A DNA stretch of 9,959 bases from an uncultured Novosphingobium sp. (GTDB lineage Bacteria; Pseudomonadota; Alphaproteobacteria; Sphingomonadales; Sphingomonadaceae): the NCBI GenBank assembly GCA_946886365.1, contig CAMPIM010000121.1, forward strand, positions 1 to 9,959, read 5' to 3'. Shown one piece after another: positions 1-7,007 of this stretch (positions within the stretch are counted from its first letter, which is position 1; every line of letters starts with the position of its first letter). The position numbers were made by a program, and so were the translations under genes. Below the pieces are notes generated by a model. It was not told the origin of the DNA, searched no databases, and saw nothing but the letters and a program-made list of their open reading frames with translations.

Positions 1-30
1 GGCCTGCGCAACCGCTGTCCCATCAGCCAT
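1..30 (-). CDS. Start of next operon gene (partial, product unknown)
   Basis: An ATG at 30-28 on the minus strand opens a frame (MADGTAVAQA) that stays open to the window edge and overlaps the end of the WecG-type glycosyltransferase gene by 8 bases. A GGAAG Shine-Dalgarno-like sequence lies about 7 bases upstream of this ATG. A second ATG at 23-21 forms a TGATG stop/start overlap in another frame (MGQRLRR) and is an alternative start. Ten codons are too few to identify the product. In sphingomonad EPS loci of this layout I would expect an exosortase, polymerase or another EPS gene here, but that is recollection of context and not something the sequence shows. Confidence 0.45.
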   Translation of the reverse strand, partial: MADGTAVAQA

Positions 31-823
31 GGCGATGCTTCCAGATCAGCCATAGCGCATGGGGATTGGTGGTGATGTAGCGCCAGGCCAACTGCCGGGG
101 CCGTGTGACCATCCGGTGCAGCCACTCAAGCCCCGCATTCTGCATCCACATCGGCGCACGCGGATAGTCACCCGTCACATAGTTGAACAGGCCGCCGCAA
201 GTGACGATCCACCCCGCCTTGATCCGGTGCCGGTTGCGGACGCAAAAGGACTGCTCTCGCGGCTTTCCCGTCCCGACCCACAGCACGTCCGGCGCCGCCG
301 CGTTGATCTCCTCGATCAGCGCATCTTCCTCTTCCGCGCTCCAGAAGCCATTGCGCCGCCCGGCCAGCTTCAGGCCCGGCGTCGCATCGGTGATCCGCCG
401 CGCGCATTCGGCATTCACCTTCTCCTCGCCGCCCAGCAGATAATAGCGGACATTGCCCGCTGCTGCCTGCGGCAGGCTGTCTATGAACATGTCGGTCGTG
501 CTCGACCGGTCGGCGATCGGCGTGTTGCTGAACCAGCGTGACGCCATGACGATGATTTGCCCATCGGCGTGGATCAGGTCCGCCTGAGCCAGATCCGCGC
601 GAAAGTTCGCATCGAGAGCGTTCATCGACAGCCCCTGTCCGTTGCAGTCAAACACCAGCAACGGCGCTTCCTTCTGCATTCGGCGTAGCGGCGCCTCACG
701 CACCATCTTCGTGATCAGGGCATCAAGCGAGAGGGTGGAAACCGGCACGCCGCCGACCGGCACGCTCTTGTCTAGCGGCTCTACGGACGGAAAAGGCTGG
801 GGGAGGGCTCGCTCTGCACTCAT
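23..823 (-). CDS. WecG/TagA/CpsF-family glycosyltransferase
   Basis: A 266-residue glycosyltransferase of the WecG/TagA/CpsF family (the GumM type in xanthan-like systems). These enzymes act at the inner face of the cytoplasmic membrane and transfer a sugar from a nucleotide donor to a polyprenyl-linked acceptor. Visible family marks are the HADG acidic motif (residues 85-88) in the place of the usual pDG, the central YYLLGG strand-turn (127-132), the VGTGKPREQ segment (183-191), CGGLFNYVTG (209-218), and the C-terminal NAGLEWLHRM-TRPRQLAWRY block (229-249). The usual tPN segment is replaced by CNGQ (60-63), so this is a divergent subfamily member. The start overlaps the stop of the upstream kinase-like gene as ATGA (820-823). 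The Shine-Dalgarno is weak, so coupled translation is likely. Donor and acceptor sugars cannot be told from sequence. Confidence 0.92.
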   Translation of the reverse strand: MSAERALPQPFPSVEPLDKSVPVGGVPVSTLSLDALITKMVREAPLRRMQKEAPLLVFDCNGQGLSMNALDANFRADLAQADLIHADGQIIVMASRWFSNTPIADRSSTTDMFIDSLPQAAAGNVRYYLLGGEEKVNAECARRITDATPGLKLAGRRNGFWSAEEEDALIEEINAAAPDVLWVGTGKPREQSFCVRNRHRIKAGWIVTCGGLFNYVTGDYPRAPMWMQNAGLEWLHRMVTRPRQLAWRYITTNPHALWLIWKHRHG

Positions 824-1728
824 GCAATGACCGTCCCGGCGATCGGCACGCCCTGCCGGTCCAGATCATCGATGATGCGGCGCAAATCTGCGATGGCGGT
901 ATCGCCACGCCGCGCCACGATGACCACCGCGTCGAAGCCCGCCAAAATGCTGCCGACCGGCGTCTGCTCGCCCTTGCGCTCGGCAAGGTAGAACAGCATC
1001 GAAGTTTCCTTAAGGCCCCATCCATTGGCCGTGTCGGCCAGCGGCCCACGTGTGATCAGGCTCGACGCACTGCCGGAGGCGCGCCCTGCGGTCATCAGCC
1101 ACAATCCCTCGATCGCGGTCTTGGCCGCTGGCAGCAGGGCCGCGCTGCCCATCAACTGCTCCGCCAAACCCGCCTTGTTCGCTATCCGGAACAGACGGTC
1201 GAGCGACGGGTTGCCCATATCGACGTCAATCAACATCGTCTGCCCGTCCATCTGCGCGAGTACGACGGCAAGGTTCGCGGCCATGACCGCCGCCTCGTCC
1301 CCCGCATCCACGGACAGCACCGCCAGCCTTAGTGCGGATGGATCGCCCGCCTTCGCGGCTGCCCGCATCTTCGCCCGGATCGTCCTGACCTTGGCCGCGT
1401 AGGGACTTGCGGGGTCGAAGGCCGCGACCACAGCCGGGTCGATCCGCTCGTCACCCGCTGGCAATAGCGAAAAGCCGCCTGCCAGAGCCGCCAGCAGATT
1501 TGCCGCCTCGGTATCCAGCGCGCCCATCTCAACAGCTGCCTCGTGGAAGGCAAGGCCATGCTCACGCGCATGCATGTCAACGCGGGTGACGTCGGATTCC
1601 GCCAGGAACCCGTGATCCACCGCCAGCTTGGCAAAGCTCTGCTTGTCCCGCCCTCTGGGGCGTAGCGCAGCGGTTCCGCCGCCGGGCATTAACTGGGGTG
1701 GGGCGCCTGCCGTGGAACGCAGTCTCAT
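820..1728 (-). CDS. BY-kinase-like P-loop protein, apparently catalytically dead
   Basis: A 302-residue homologue of the cytoplasmic CpsD/CapB/Wzc-C bacterial tyrosine kinases that partner with the co-polymerase encoded just upstream. Residues 31-95 look like a GspE/MshE N-terminal domain: two helical repeats of the form L-x4-G-F/A-L. Residues 104-121 (FDPASPYAAKVRTIRAKM) match the SPxxExxRxLRxN segment that precedes BY-kinase domains. The fold continues through NLAVVLAQ (152-159) and TMLIDVDMGNP (164-174, Walker A'). The Walker A loop at 139-148 reads SVDAGDEAAV, without the GKS/GKT lysine and hydroxyl. The FDxVIxDTPP Walker B element is not recognisable around 244-258, and there is no C-terminal tyrosine cluster. 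It is therefore probably a pseudokinase or scaffold. The start has a strong AGGAGG site (1733-1738) and an ATGA overlap (1725-1728) with the co-polymerase gene. Confidence 0.85.
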   Translation of the reverse strand: MRLRSTAGAPPQLMPGGGTAALRPRGRDKQSFAKLAVDHGFLAESDVTRVDMHAREHGLAFHEAAVEMGALDTEAANLLAALAGGFSLLPAGDERIDPAVVAAFDPASPYAAKVRTIRAKMRAAAKAGDPSALRLAVLSVDAGDEAAVMAANLAVVLAQMDGQTMLIDVDMGNPSLDRLFRIANKAGLAEQLMGSAALLPAAKTAIEGLWLMTAGRASGSASSLITRGPLADTANGWGLKETSMLFYLAERKGEQTPVGSILAGFDAVVIVARRGDTAIADLRRIIDDLDRQGVPIAGTVIA

Positions 1729-3083
1729 GCGGCCTCCTGCCGATTGAGGAACCAGCCGCTCCGGGTCGGGACCGGCAGCAGTTCGGTGATGACTTCAACT
1801 TCGGTCGCCTTTGCGACACCAGCGGCGGATCGAACGCGAGGCTTCAGGATCTCGGCGATCACGACTGCCGCCACCCCGCCGATCAGGCCCAGGGCGACCC
1901 CTGCGATCAGCCACAGCATCAGATTGGGCTTGGCTGGCAACAGCGGGACGGATGCTTCATCCAGTAGGCTGGCATTAGGCTGCGAGATCTGGCTTTTCAG
2001 CGTGGCCTCGTTGAAGCGCTGCCGAACCGTATCGTAGGTCTGTCGTGCGGCATCCACGTCCCGTTGCATGACCATCAACTGGTCCTGCACGTCGGACATG
2101 CGGATCATGCGGTCTTCCTGACCCGCCATGTTGGACTTAAGGTCGCCTTCACGGCGGTTTGCAGCGACGCTGTTCGCATTCACCGCGCCCGCCTGGCTCG
2201 ATCGCGCAGACGCCAGCTTGGATTGCAGTTCCGACAATTGCGCGTTCGCCGCGACCATGCTCGGGTGGTTTGGACCCAGTGTCTTCGACAGCTCCGAAAC
2301 ACGACCCGATTGGGTCGCGACCTGCTCCTGCAAATTCTGGACGATCAGCGATCCTTCAATGTCCGAAACGGAACCTGCGCCCGCCTTGGATCGCGCCGCC
2401 GCCGCCTCGGCCTGCGCCTGCGTCAGCTGATAGGACATGTTCTTCAGCTTCTCGGCTTCAAGGTCCATGCGGTTGATGCCGATAATGTCATGCGCCCGCT
2501 GGAAATCGGACAGCCGTTTCTGCGCCAGTTCGTAGCGGCGGCGCACTTCCTGGGTCTGCTCGTCGAACCATTTGGCGGAACCGCGCGCGGGGGACGCGCG
2601 CAGTTCGACCTGCTCGCGCATGTAAATCTGGGCGGCAAGGTTCGCGACCTTGGCCGCTACCGCCGGGTCGGCATCGAGATATTGCAGTTGCAGCACATTG
2701 CTCTGACGACCCGTCGTTACGGTCAGATTGGCCCGCACCCGGTCGGCGGCTTGCTGCACGCGCGCGTCGAGCGGAATGTCTTTGGGCAGGGCATCGACGA
2801 AACCGGCTTCCTTTGCCACGGCATTGATCACCTTGGCGGATCGGATGACATCGGTCTGCGTGCCCAGGATGCTATCCACCTCGACGCGAACGCCGGGCTG
2901 GTTGTTGGCGTCCGTGGGGTCCGTCTGCGACAGGTCCAGCAGTAGCGAGGTTGTCGCCGCATATTGGCGCGGCTGGACGAAAGCCAGAATGGCGATGATG
3001 AGGAACAGCGCGCCGCCCAGCAGCGCCGCCGTCCGCCATCGCGCCTGTACGGCCGACAGCAGATCGATCGGGTTCATGGTCAT
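1725..3083 (-). CDS. GumC/Wzc-like polysaccharide co-polymerase (chain-length determinant)
   Basis: A 452-residue inner-membrane polysaccharide co-polymerase of the Wzz/GumC type. Such proteins set chain length and link inner-membrane polymerisation to the periplasmic export channel. Transmembrane segment 1 is at about residues 19-37, followed by a Wzz-type periplasmic domain. Long alanine/glutamine-rich coiled-coil helices run through about 175-345, including the conserved LGPNHPSM element (269-276). The PxxPxxP motif (380-386) immediately precedes transmembrane segment 2 (about 388-412), and a short cytoplasmic tail ends the protein. The C-terminal kinase domain of Wzc is absent; its place is taken by the separate downstream gene at 820-1728. 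The ATG (3083-3081) overlaps the stop of the AAA+ gene as ATGA, and the stop overlaps the next start in the same way. Confidence 0.93.
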   Translation of the reverse strand: MTMNPIDLLSAVQARWRTAALLGGALFLIIAILAFVQPRQYAATTSLLLDLSQTDPTDANNQPGVRVEVDSILGTQTDVIRSAKVINAVAKEAGFVDALPKDIPLDARVQQAADRVRANLTVTTGRQSNVLQLQYLDADPAVAAKVANLAAQIYMREQVELRASPARGSAKWFDEQTQEVRRRYELAQKRLSDFQRAHDIIGINRMDLEAEKLKNMSYQLTQAQAEAAAARSKAGAGSVSDIEGSLIVQNLQEQVATQSGRVSELSKTLGPNHPSMVAANAQLSELQSKLASARSSQAGAVNANSVAANRREGDLKSNMAGQEDRMIRMSDVQDQLMVMQRDVDAARQTYDTVRQRFNEATLKSQISQPNASLLDEASVPLLPAKPNLMLWLIAGVALGLIGGVAAVVIAEILKPRVRSAAGVAKATEVEVITELLPVPTRSGWFLNRQEAA

Positions 3084-4501
3084 AGCCCGTCAACTCCTCG
3101 CAACATGGCCCGCATCTCTTCGGCGGGGGTGGGGGCAGGGGGCGTCGCTGGCACCGGCTGCTTCGCCATCAACAACAGGAACTGGGGCGCGAGCGTGTCT
3201 TCAAACATGAACAGCTCGCCGCCGGGCATTGGCGTGAGTGCGGGTTCCAGCCGCCGCATTGCATCGGCCGCCTGACCTTCATTGATCGATCCGCCGCCCA
3301 ACACCTCATGGCCCAGCCGAACCAGCCGATCATAGGAAATGACCGACATTTGCGAAGCAGCCACGCCTGCGAGCGCGATCATCCGTCGGCTCGCATTGGC
3401 TTCCCACAACACGCGACGGAACAGCGCATGGGTCGCCCCGCTCATCTCCGCCCAATCTTCGAGTGCAGACGCGAGGCCCTGCTCCACGTCGGCCAGCGTC
3501 ATGCGCTCGCGTCCAGCGGACTCGGTGACGAGCGCCGCCTGCATGCCGAACAGCCGCGCATGGTAGGGCGACCCCATCGCCGCGCCCGCCAGCGCATCGA
3601 GCGCGTCGGGGTCAAGGCTCAGCCGCGCATTGTCCGCGCAACTCATCAGCAGCCGTTCCAGCTCCAGCTTGGGGATCGGCGCGACCCGTTGCGGCGCGAT
3701 ATGCCTCCGCAGTGAAGGATGCGCCGCGATCAGCCCATCCACATCCCCCGCGATGCCCACCAGCACCACCTGAACCGGCGAATGAATGTCAGTCAGTAAC
3801 TTCAGCAGCGTCGCGACATCCGACTTCGCCTCATCCGACCGGACCCGGTCATACTCATCCAGGATCAAAATCGTACGCTGCCGTACGTCTTCCACCAACA
3901 GGTTCGCCAACCGCGTCCCATCAATGGTTTCATTCATTAATTTCCGCGCTTTTTCCTGGCCCGCCCCACTCATCGGCAATTCGTTCAGGAAAGGCCGAAA
4001 CAACGCATCGAAGTCAGCGTCGCCACTCGCCGATCCATAAAGCGCGACGCAACCGGCCTCATCCGCCAGATCGCCAAAAACCCGCGCCAACGAAGTCTTG
4101 CCCGACCCCCGCGTCCCAAAAATGACGGCATGCTTGCGCTGAACAACAATGGCCTCGACCAGCTTTTCCAGCTCGCTATTCCGCCCCGCCAGCCCATGAC
4201 GATCCGTCACCGGCATCGCCGTGCTGAAAGCGCTGTAGATGGAATCCCGCCGCAAGCTGATGGGCTTCAGGGGCGACGCCATCGCCCCCATCGAAAGGGC
4301 GCGCGGTGCATCCGCCACCTCATCTTGCTGTTGCCGGAACCCCGGCGCCACGGGCGTGTCGAGCAGCAGCGGCTCAGCCATTGCCGCGCGAGGCCCACCA
4401 TTGGCAGTCTCGGTACGTGCCGTGCTGCGGCGAAAAGACAGGAACCAGTCCCGCATGCCGCTGGACCGATCCTGCGCGAAGCCATGATCGATTGTCGTCA
4501 A
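3080..4501 (-). CDS. AAA+ (ORC/Cdc6-like) ATPase embedded in the EPS operon
   Basis: A 473-residue P-loop ATPase with intact nucleotide motifs: Walker A GTRGSGKT (129-136), Walker B ILILDEYD (211-218, D215/E216), a sensor-1-like strand VQVVLVGIAGD (243-253), and an arginine-rich HPSLRRH (261-267) that could carry the arginine finger. A helical lid follows, and residues 360-445 look like a winged-helix-type C-terminus. The first ~100 residues before LAGRNSELEKL (104-114) are polar and probably disordered. This layout resembles ORC/Cdc6 or STAND-type AAA+ ATPases and lacks the N-terminal signature of the PEP-CTERM-locus secretion ATPases. The TTG start is chosen for a GGGAGAAGG site (4506-4514) and a TTGA overlap with the export gene's stop; a later ATG at 4456-4454 has a poor ribosome site. 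Its position between the OPX and co-polymerase genes argues for a role in assembly or regulation of EPS export. Its exact role is unknown. Confidence 0.85.
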   Translation of the reverse strand: MTTIDHGFAQDRSSGMRDWFLSFRRSTARTETANGGPRAAMAEPLLLDTPVAPGFRQQQDEVADAPRALSMGAMASPLKPISLRRDSIYSAFSTAMPVTDRHGLAGRNSELEKLVEAIVVQRKHAVIFGTRGSGKTSLARVFGDLADEAGCVALYGSASGDADFDALFRPFLNELPMSGAGQEKARKLMNETIDGTRLANLLVEDVRQRTILILDEYDRVRSDEAKSDVATLLKLLTDIHSPVQVVLVGIAGDVDGLIAAHPSLRRHIAPQRVAPIPKLELERLLMSCADNARLSLDPDALDALAGAAMGSPYHARLFGMQAALVTESAGRERMTLADVEQGLASALEDWAEMSGATHALFRRVLWEANASRRMIALAGVAASQMSVISYDRLVRLGHEVLGGGSINEGQAADAMRRLEPALTPMPGGELFMFEDTLAPQFLLLMAKQPVPATPPAPTPAEEMRAMLRGVDGL

Positions 4502-5316
4502 AACACCTTCTCCCGGATGATGAGGACGTCTTCAGGCTGAAACGGGTCATCCAGGTTCGCCTGTATTTCCTTGCCTCCCCGGCGTACTTTTATGCGCTTG
4601 GTAGAACCTGCTAGCGTCGGCCCTCCCGCCAGCGCGAGCGCTTGGCGGAAGCTCTGACCCGGCGCGAACGAGAAGGCGCCAGGTTGCTGCACCTGGCCGT
4701 AGACATAGACCTTCTCGGCTGGCGGGACGAACAGGATGTCCCCAGGCTTCAGCTGGCGACTGCCCCCGACAGCCATGTCGGCGAGCGAGATGCGGACGGC
4801 GCCGCTGCCATCGGCTGGCGTCAGGATGACGGCGTTGGCACCGTCCTTGGTCGAGCCCCCAGCCTTGGCAAGCATCGACGCGACCGTATAGTTGCGATCC
4901 AGCGGATAATTGCCCGCTTGGGGCACATTGCCCAGAACAGTGACGAAGCGGCTGACATAATTGCTCACCTCGACGTTGACCGAAGGATTGGCGAGGAAGC
5001 CTCCGCTCGCGTAACTGGCTGCGATTGCCTGAGCCAGTTGCGACGTCGTCTTGCCCCGCGCCTGAATCGGGCCGATCAAGGCGAGTGTAACGGTGCCGTC
5101 TTCCTTGATGCGGGTCGTGGATGACAGGTCTGGTTGACCGAAGATCGCAATCCTCACTTCGTCGTCCGGCCCCAATTGATAGCCTGCATCAGCTTGGGGC
5201 TTAGTCGACGGCGTCGCGGTAGTGACCGCCATTTCGGCCGTCTGCGCGCCAACGGGTGCTGCCGCGGCGACTGCAAGGAAGATCGAGAAGCTGGTCAGGA
5301 GAGCCTCTGCTTTCAC
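4498..5316 (-). CDS. OPX/Wza-like polysaccharide export protein (non-lipidated, short)
   Basis: A 272-residue outer-membrane polysaccharide export (OPX) protein. Residues 1-24 form a classic Sec signal peptide ending VGA-Q. There is no lipobox cysteine, unlike Wza, so it is probably a soluble periplasmic or peripherally attached protein. The Poly_export domain begins at YQLGPDDEVRIAIFGQPDL (46-64) and runs to about 117. Two SLBB-type repeats follow: RFVTVLGNVPQAGNYPL (123-139) and KVYVYGQVQQPGAFSFAPG (202-220), each with the V-x-G-x-V-xx-P-G signature. The protein ends soon after the second SLBB repeat, so the C-terminal amphipathic helix that forms Wza's outer-membrane pore seems to be missing. 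The GTG start has a good AAAGGAG site 8 bases upstream (5325-5331); the ATG at 5323 is out of frame. It lies 25 bases downstream of the beta-barrel gene, a likely partner. Confidence 0.93.
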   Translation of the reverse strand: MKAEALLTSFSIFLAVAAAAPVGAQTAEMAVTTATPSTKPQADAGYQLGPDDEVRIAIFGQPDLSSTTRIKEDGTVTLALIGPIQARGKTTSQLAQAIAASYASGGFLANPSVNVEVSNYVSRFVTVLGNVPQAGNYPLDRNYTVASMLAKAGGSTKDGANAVILTPADGSGAVRISLADMAVGGSRQLKPGDILFVPPAEKVYVYGQVQQPGAFSFAPGQSFRQALALAGGPTLAGSTKRIKVRRGGKEIQANLDDPFQPEDVLIIREKVF

Positions 5317-5341
5317 AGTTCATGCTCCTTTATGTTCGAGG

Positions 5342-6592
5342 TCAAAATCGGATCGCTGTGCCCAGCGTCACCTGGGTTCCGCTATATTCGGCGACATCCG
5401 TATCGGTGCGCCGCTTGTAGCGTTGCGCATCGAGCGAGATGTCGACGCGATCCGACAACTTGCGTTTCAGCATTGCTCCGAACCGCTGGTTGCGGTCGGC
5501 GGTTATGGAAAATGGGCGCAAAGCGGCGTCCTGGCGGAACCTTCGCCGCTCCAGTTCGCCGTAGAGTCCGGCAGAGGTAAGTTCCGAAATGGTGAAATCG
5601 CCTTCCAGTCGATATCTGGTCCGGATGGCAAAACCACTGGCTATCAGGCTGTCGTTAACAATGCTGCGTTCTGTCGTCGCTGTCAGTTTGAGCCGGGGAA
5701 CGATGCTGGTCGAAATACTCACATCCCAGCCTGGGCCATTATAATTGCCAACGGCTGCCGAATCGCTGCTCACATCCAGCCAGCGCACCTCGGCATCAAG
5801 TTGTGTGATCGGCGACACCTGACGTTTGAACCGCAGGCCATAACTGTTGGTTCGATTTTCGATGCCAAGCTTGTTCCGATCGCTGTTCACGCGCTCGTAA
5901 AAGGCTGTCAGCGTACCCAGGCTCGGCATGTTATAGCCGATCCCGGCAACAAATGTGTCGCTGGTCTGATCCGCATAATCGAAGGCATTATCGTTGCGGG
6001 TCATGTCGCGGCGGTAGGATGCCACCGGGAACAAGCCCGGGCGCTCGCAACTCAGGTCTGCGCCAAAAGTGGCGAACCGCTGCAGATTTTCCGTCTGCTG
6101 ATTGATGTCGCCATAATCGGCACGCTGTTGCCTGTAAGATGCAACTGGCGTGATGGAACAGGTCGCGCCAAAACGAATGACTGCCTTCGCTTCGGCGTCG
6201 AGCCGCAATTTGCTGCGCTGCCCTTCTGAAATAAACCGATCATAGCCAACCCGGCTTCTCAGCAGCAGGTCATGTCGTCCTATCGGCTTCCCATAAGTCA
6301 GTTCAGCCCAAGGCGTTACGATGATGTCGTCGGTGGGATTCTCCAGCCGATCATCCACACGATAAACATTGTCGTCATATAGAAGGTCGACGCCAGCCGT
6401 CGCATGGAGGCCCATCGTCTTGAGCCGTGAAGCGTCATCGACCGTAGCCGTCTGAGCGCTGACCGGACAGGGCAGAGCAGTGAGCGCAGCACAGCTTATG
6501 GCTGCGGCAACCGCCCGCGCGACCGGAGAAAGATCATGGCTTGCAGGCGCGTTAAAGCGCCTCCAAAAATGTGGAGTGTAAGTGATAACCAA
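5342..6592 (-). CDS. Outer-membrane beta-barrel protein (BBP2-like) of the EPS locus
   Basis: A 416-residue predicted outer-membrane beta-barrel protein. A signal peptide with an unusually long N-region (hydrophobic core about 26-40, cleavage near VSA-Q at 46-47) is followed by the motif GVDLLYDDNVYR (67-78), typical of the putative beta-barrel porin 2 family found beside EPS genes. The rest shows many alternating amphipathic strands (for example FGAMLKRKLSDRVDISLDAQRY) and ends in F (TQVTLGTAIRF), as expected for an outer-membrane assembly signal. The first usable start is a TTG at 6592-6590, preceded by AAAGGG; an in-frame stop lies just upstream and the next ATG (residue 60) would remove the signal peptide. 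It is followed after 25 bases by the OPX gene, so it may supply the outer-membrane pore. A structural or assembly role cannot be excluded. Confidence 0.82.
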   Translation of the reverse strand: MVITYTPHFWRRFNAPASHDLSPVARAVAAAISCAALTALPCPVSAQTATVDDASRLKTMGLHATAGVDLLYDDNVYRVDDRLENPTDDIIVTPWAELTYGKPIGRHDLLLRSRVGYDRFISEGQRSKLRLDAEAKAVIRFGATCSITPVASYRQQRADYGDINQQTENLQRFATFGADLSCERPGLFPVASYRRDMTRNDNAFDYADQTSDTFVAGIGYNMPSLGTLTAFYERVNSDRNKLGIENRTNSYGLRFKRQVSPITQLDAEVRWLDVSSDSAAVGNYNGPGWDVSISTSIVPRLKLTATTERSIVNDSLIASGFAIRTRYRLEGDFTISELTSAGLYGELERRRFRQDAALRPFSITADRNQRFGAMLKRKLSDRVDISLDAQRYKRRTDTDVAEYSGTQVTLGTAIRF

Positions 6593-6595
6593 ATG

Positions 6596-6606
6596 TGCAA
6601 CCCTTT
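6596..6606 (-). promoter_or_regulatory. Ribosome-binding leader of the beta-barrel gene, shared with the sugar-transferase gene
   Basis: On the minus strand the start of the beta-barrel gene is preceded by AAAGGGTTGCACAT and then TTG. The AAAGGG at the end of this block is the only Shine-Dalgarno-like sequence close to a usable start and supports the TTG. The same 11 bases AAAGGGTTGCA stand directly before the ATG of the sugar transferase gene (8549-8559). Confidence 0.5.
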
Positions 6607-6744
6607 ATTGCATTGCAGCAATCAGGGCATGCTAGGCGCCTTTGCGCGCAAAACGAACCTCTTAACATGCAGCTTGTCGCGACTATGCCACGCTTCGTTT
6701 CATCGTGAAAACGAGCGATCATCGGCGCTTTGTCGCGGTTGAGG

Positions 6745-6798
6745 GCTGTTAATCTGCCAGCAAGGTATCAAACCGGACGCTGTTCATCTGGCAGCAAG
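6745..6798. repeat. Two 20-base direct repeats, 34-base period
   Basis: Copy A (6745-6764) is GCTGTTAATCTGCCAGCAAG and copy B (6779-6798) is GCTGTTCATCTGGCAGCAAG. They match at 18 of 20 positions and are separated by 14 bases. Each copy contains the conserved dyad GCTG-N9-CAGC. They lie about 150-205 bases upstream of the beta-barrel start codon and just downstream of the small membrane-protein gene. Tandem binding sites for a regulator are the natural reading. No regulator can be named from the sequence. Confidence 0.6.
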
Positions 6799-6815
6799 AT
6801 TAAGCTGAGTCTTGG

Positions 6816-7007
6816 TCAGAGCAAATACCAGATGATCGAACAGGTTGCAGCTGCGAAGGTGACGATCCCTGCCCAACGGGACAGAATTTCGACGCCGCGA
6901 TCGGCGCGATCCGCGAAGGATGAGTACACCAGTTTGGGCGCACAATCCTTGTTGCTATCAAAGGAAGAATGTTGCGCAACGGCAACCGGCGCAAGATCGT
7001 CTGCCAC
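6816..7007 (-). CDS. Small tail-anchored membrane protein, LSRWAG family, copy 1
   Basis: A 63-residue protein of unknown function. Residues 1-40 are polar and probably unstructured; residues 42-47 are LSRWAG; residues 47-63 form one hydrophobic segment ending WYLL at the C-terminus. The arginine just before the hydrophobic stretch predicts an N-in, C-out tail anchor. I accept it as a gene because a second short gene at 8838-9068 encodes the same C-terminal arrangement (V-x-[IF]-LSRWAG followed by ~18 hydrophobic residues with a tryptophan near the end), and the two DNA segments are also alike around the motif. The GTG start (7007-7005) has only a fair GGGCGGA site, and a stop lies further upstream in frame. 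An overlapping frame from an ATG at 7093 exists, so the N-terminus is uncertain. It lies between the sugar transferase and beta-barrel genes on the same strand. Confidence 0.62.
   Translation of the reverse strand: MADDLAPVAVAQHSSFDSNKDCAPKLVYSSFADRADRGVEILSRWAGIVTFAAATCSIIWYLL

Larger units (their letters stand above)
6593..6815. promoter_or_regulatory. Upstream region of the beta-barrel/export operon
   Basis: No gene is seen in these bases between the small membrane-protein gene and the beta-barrel gene. The region holds the pair of 20-base direct repeats (6745-6798), a perfect 12-base palindrome TTTGCGCGCAAA (6641-6652), adjoining six-base palindromes GGCGCC and GCATGC (6628-6640), and an ATTGC-A-GCAAT dyad (6612-6622). 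This concentration of symmetric elements suggests a promoter/operator region for the six-gene minus-strand operon. I could not identify a convincing -35/-10 pair; TTTCAC with CATAGT at 17 bases is only a weak match. Confidence 0.45.

Noticed and set aside
2064..2945. A 293-codon plus-strand open frame antisense to the co-polymerase gene
   Set aside because: The composition is Arg/His/Leu-rich shadow protein, and the opposite strand encodes a clear Wzz/GumC protein.
5222..6229. A 335-codon plus-strand open frame antisense to the beta-barrel gene
   Set aside because: It has no recognisable domain or ribosome site and lies wholly opposite a gene with signal peptide, barrel strands and C-terminal Phe. 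It is a GC-rich shadow frame.
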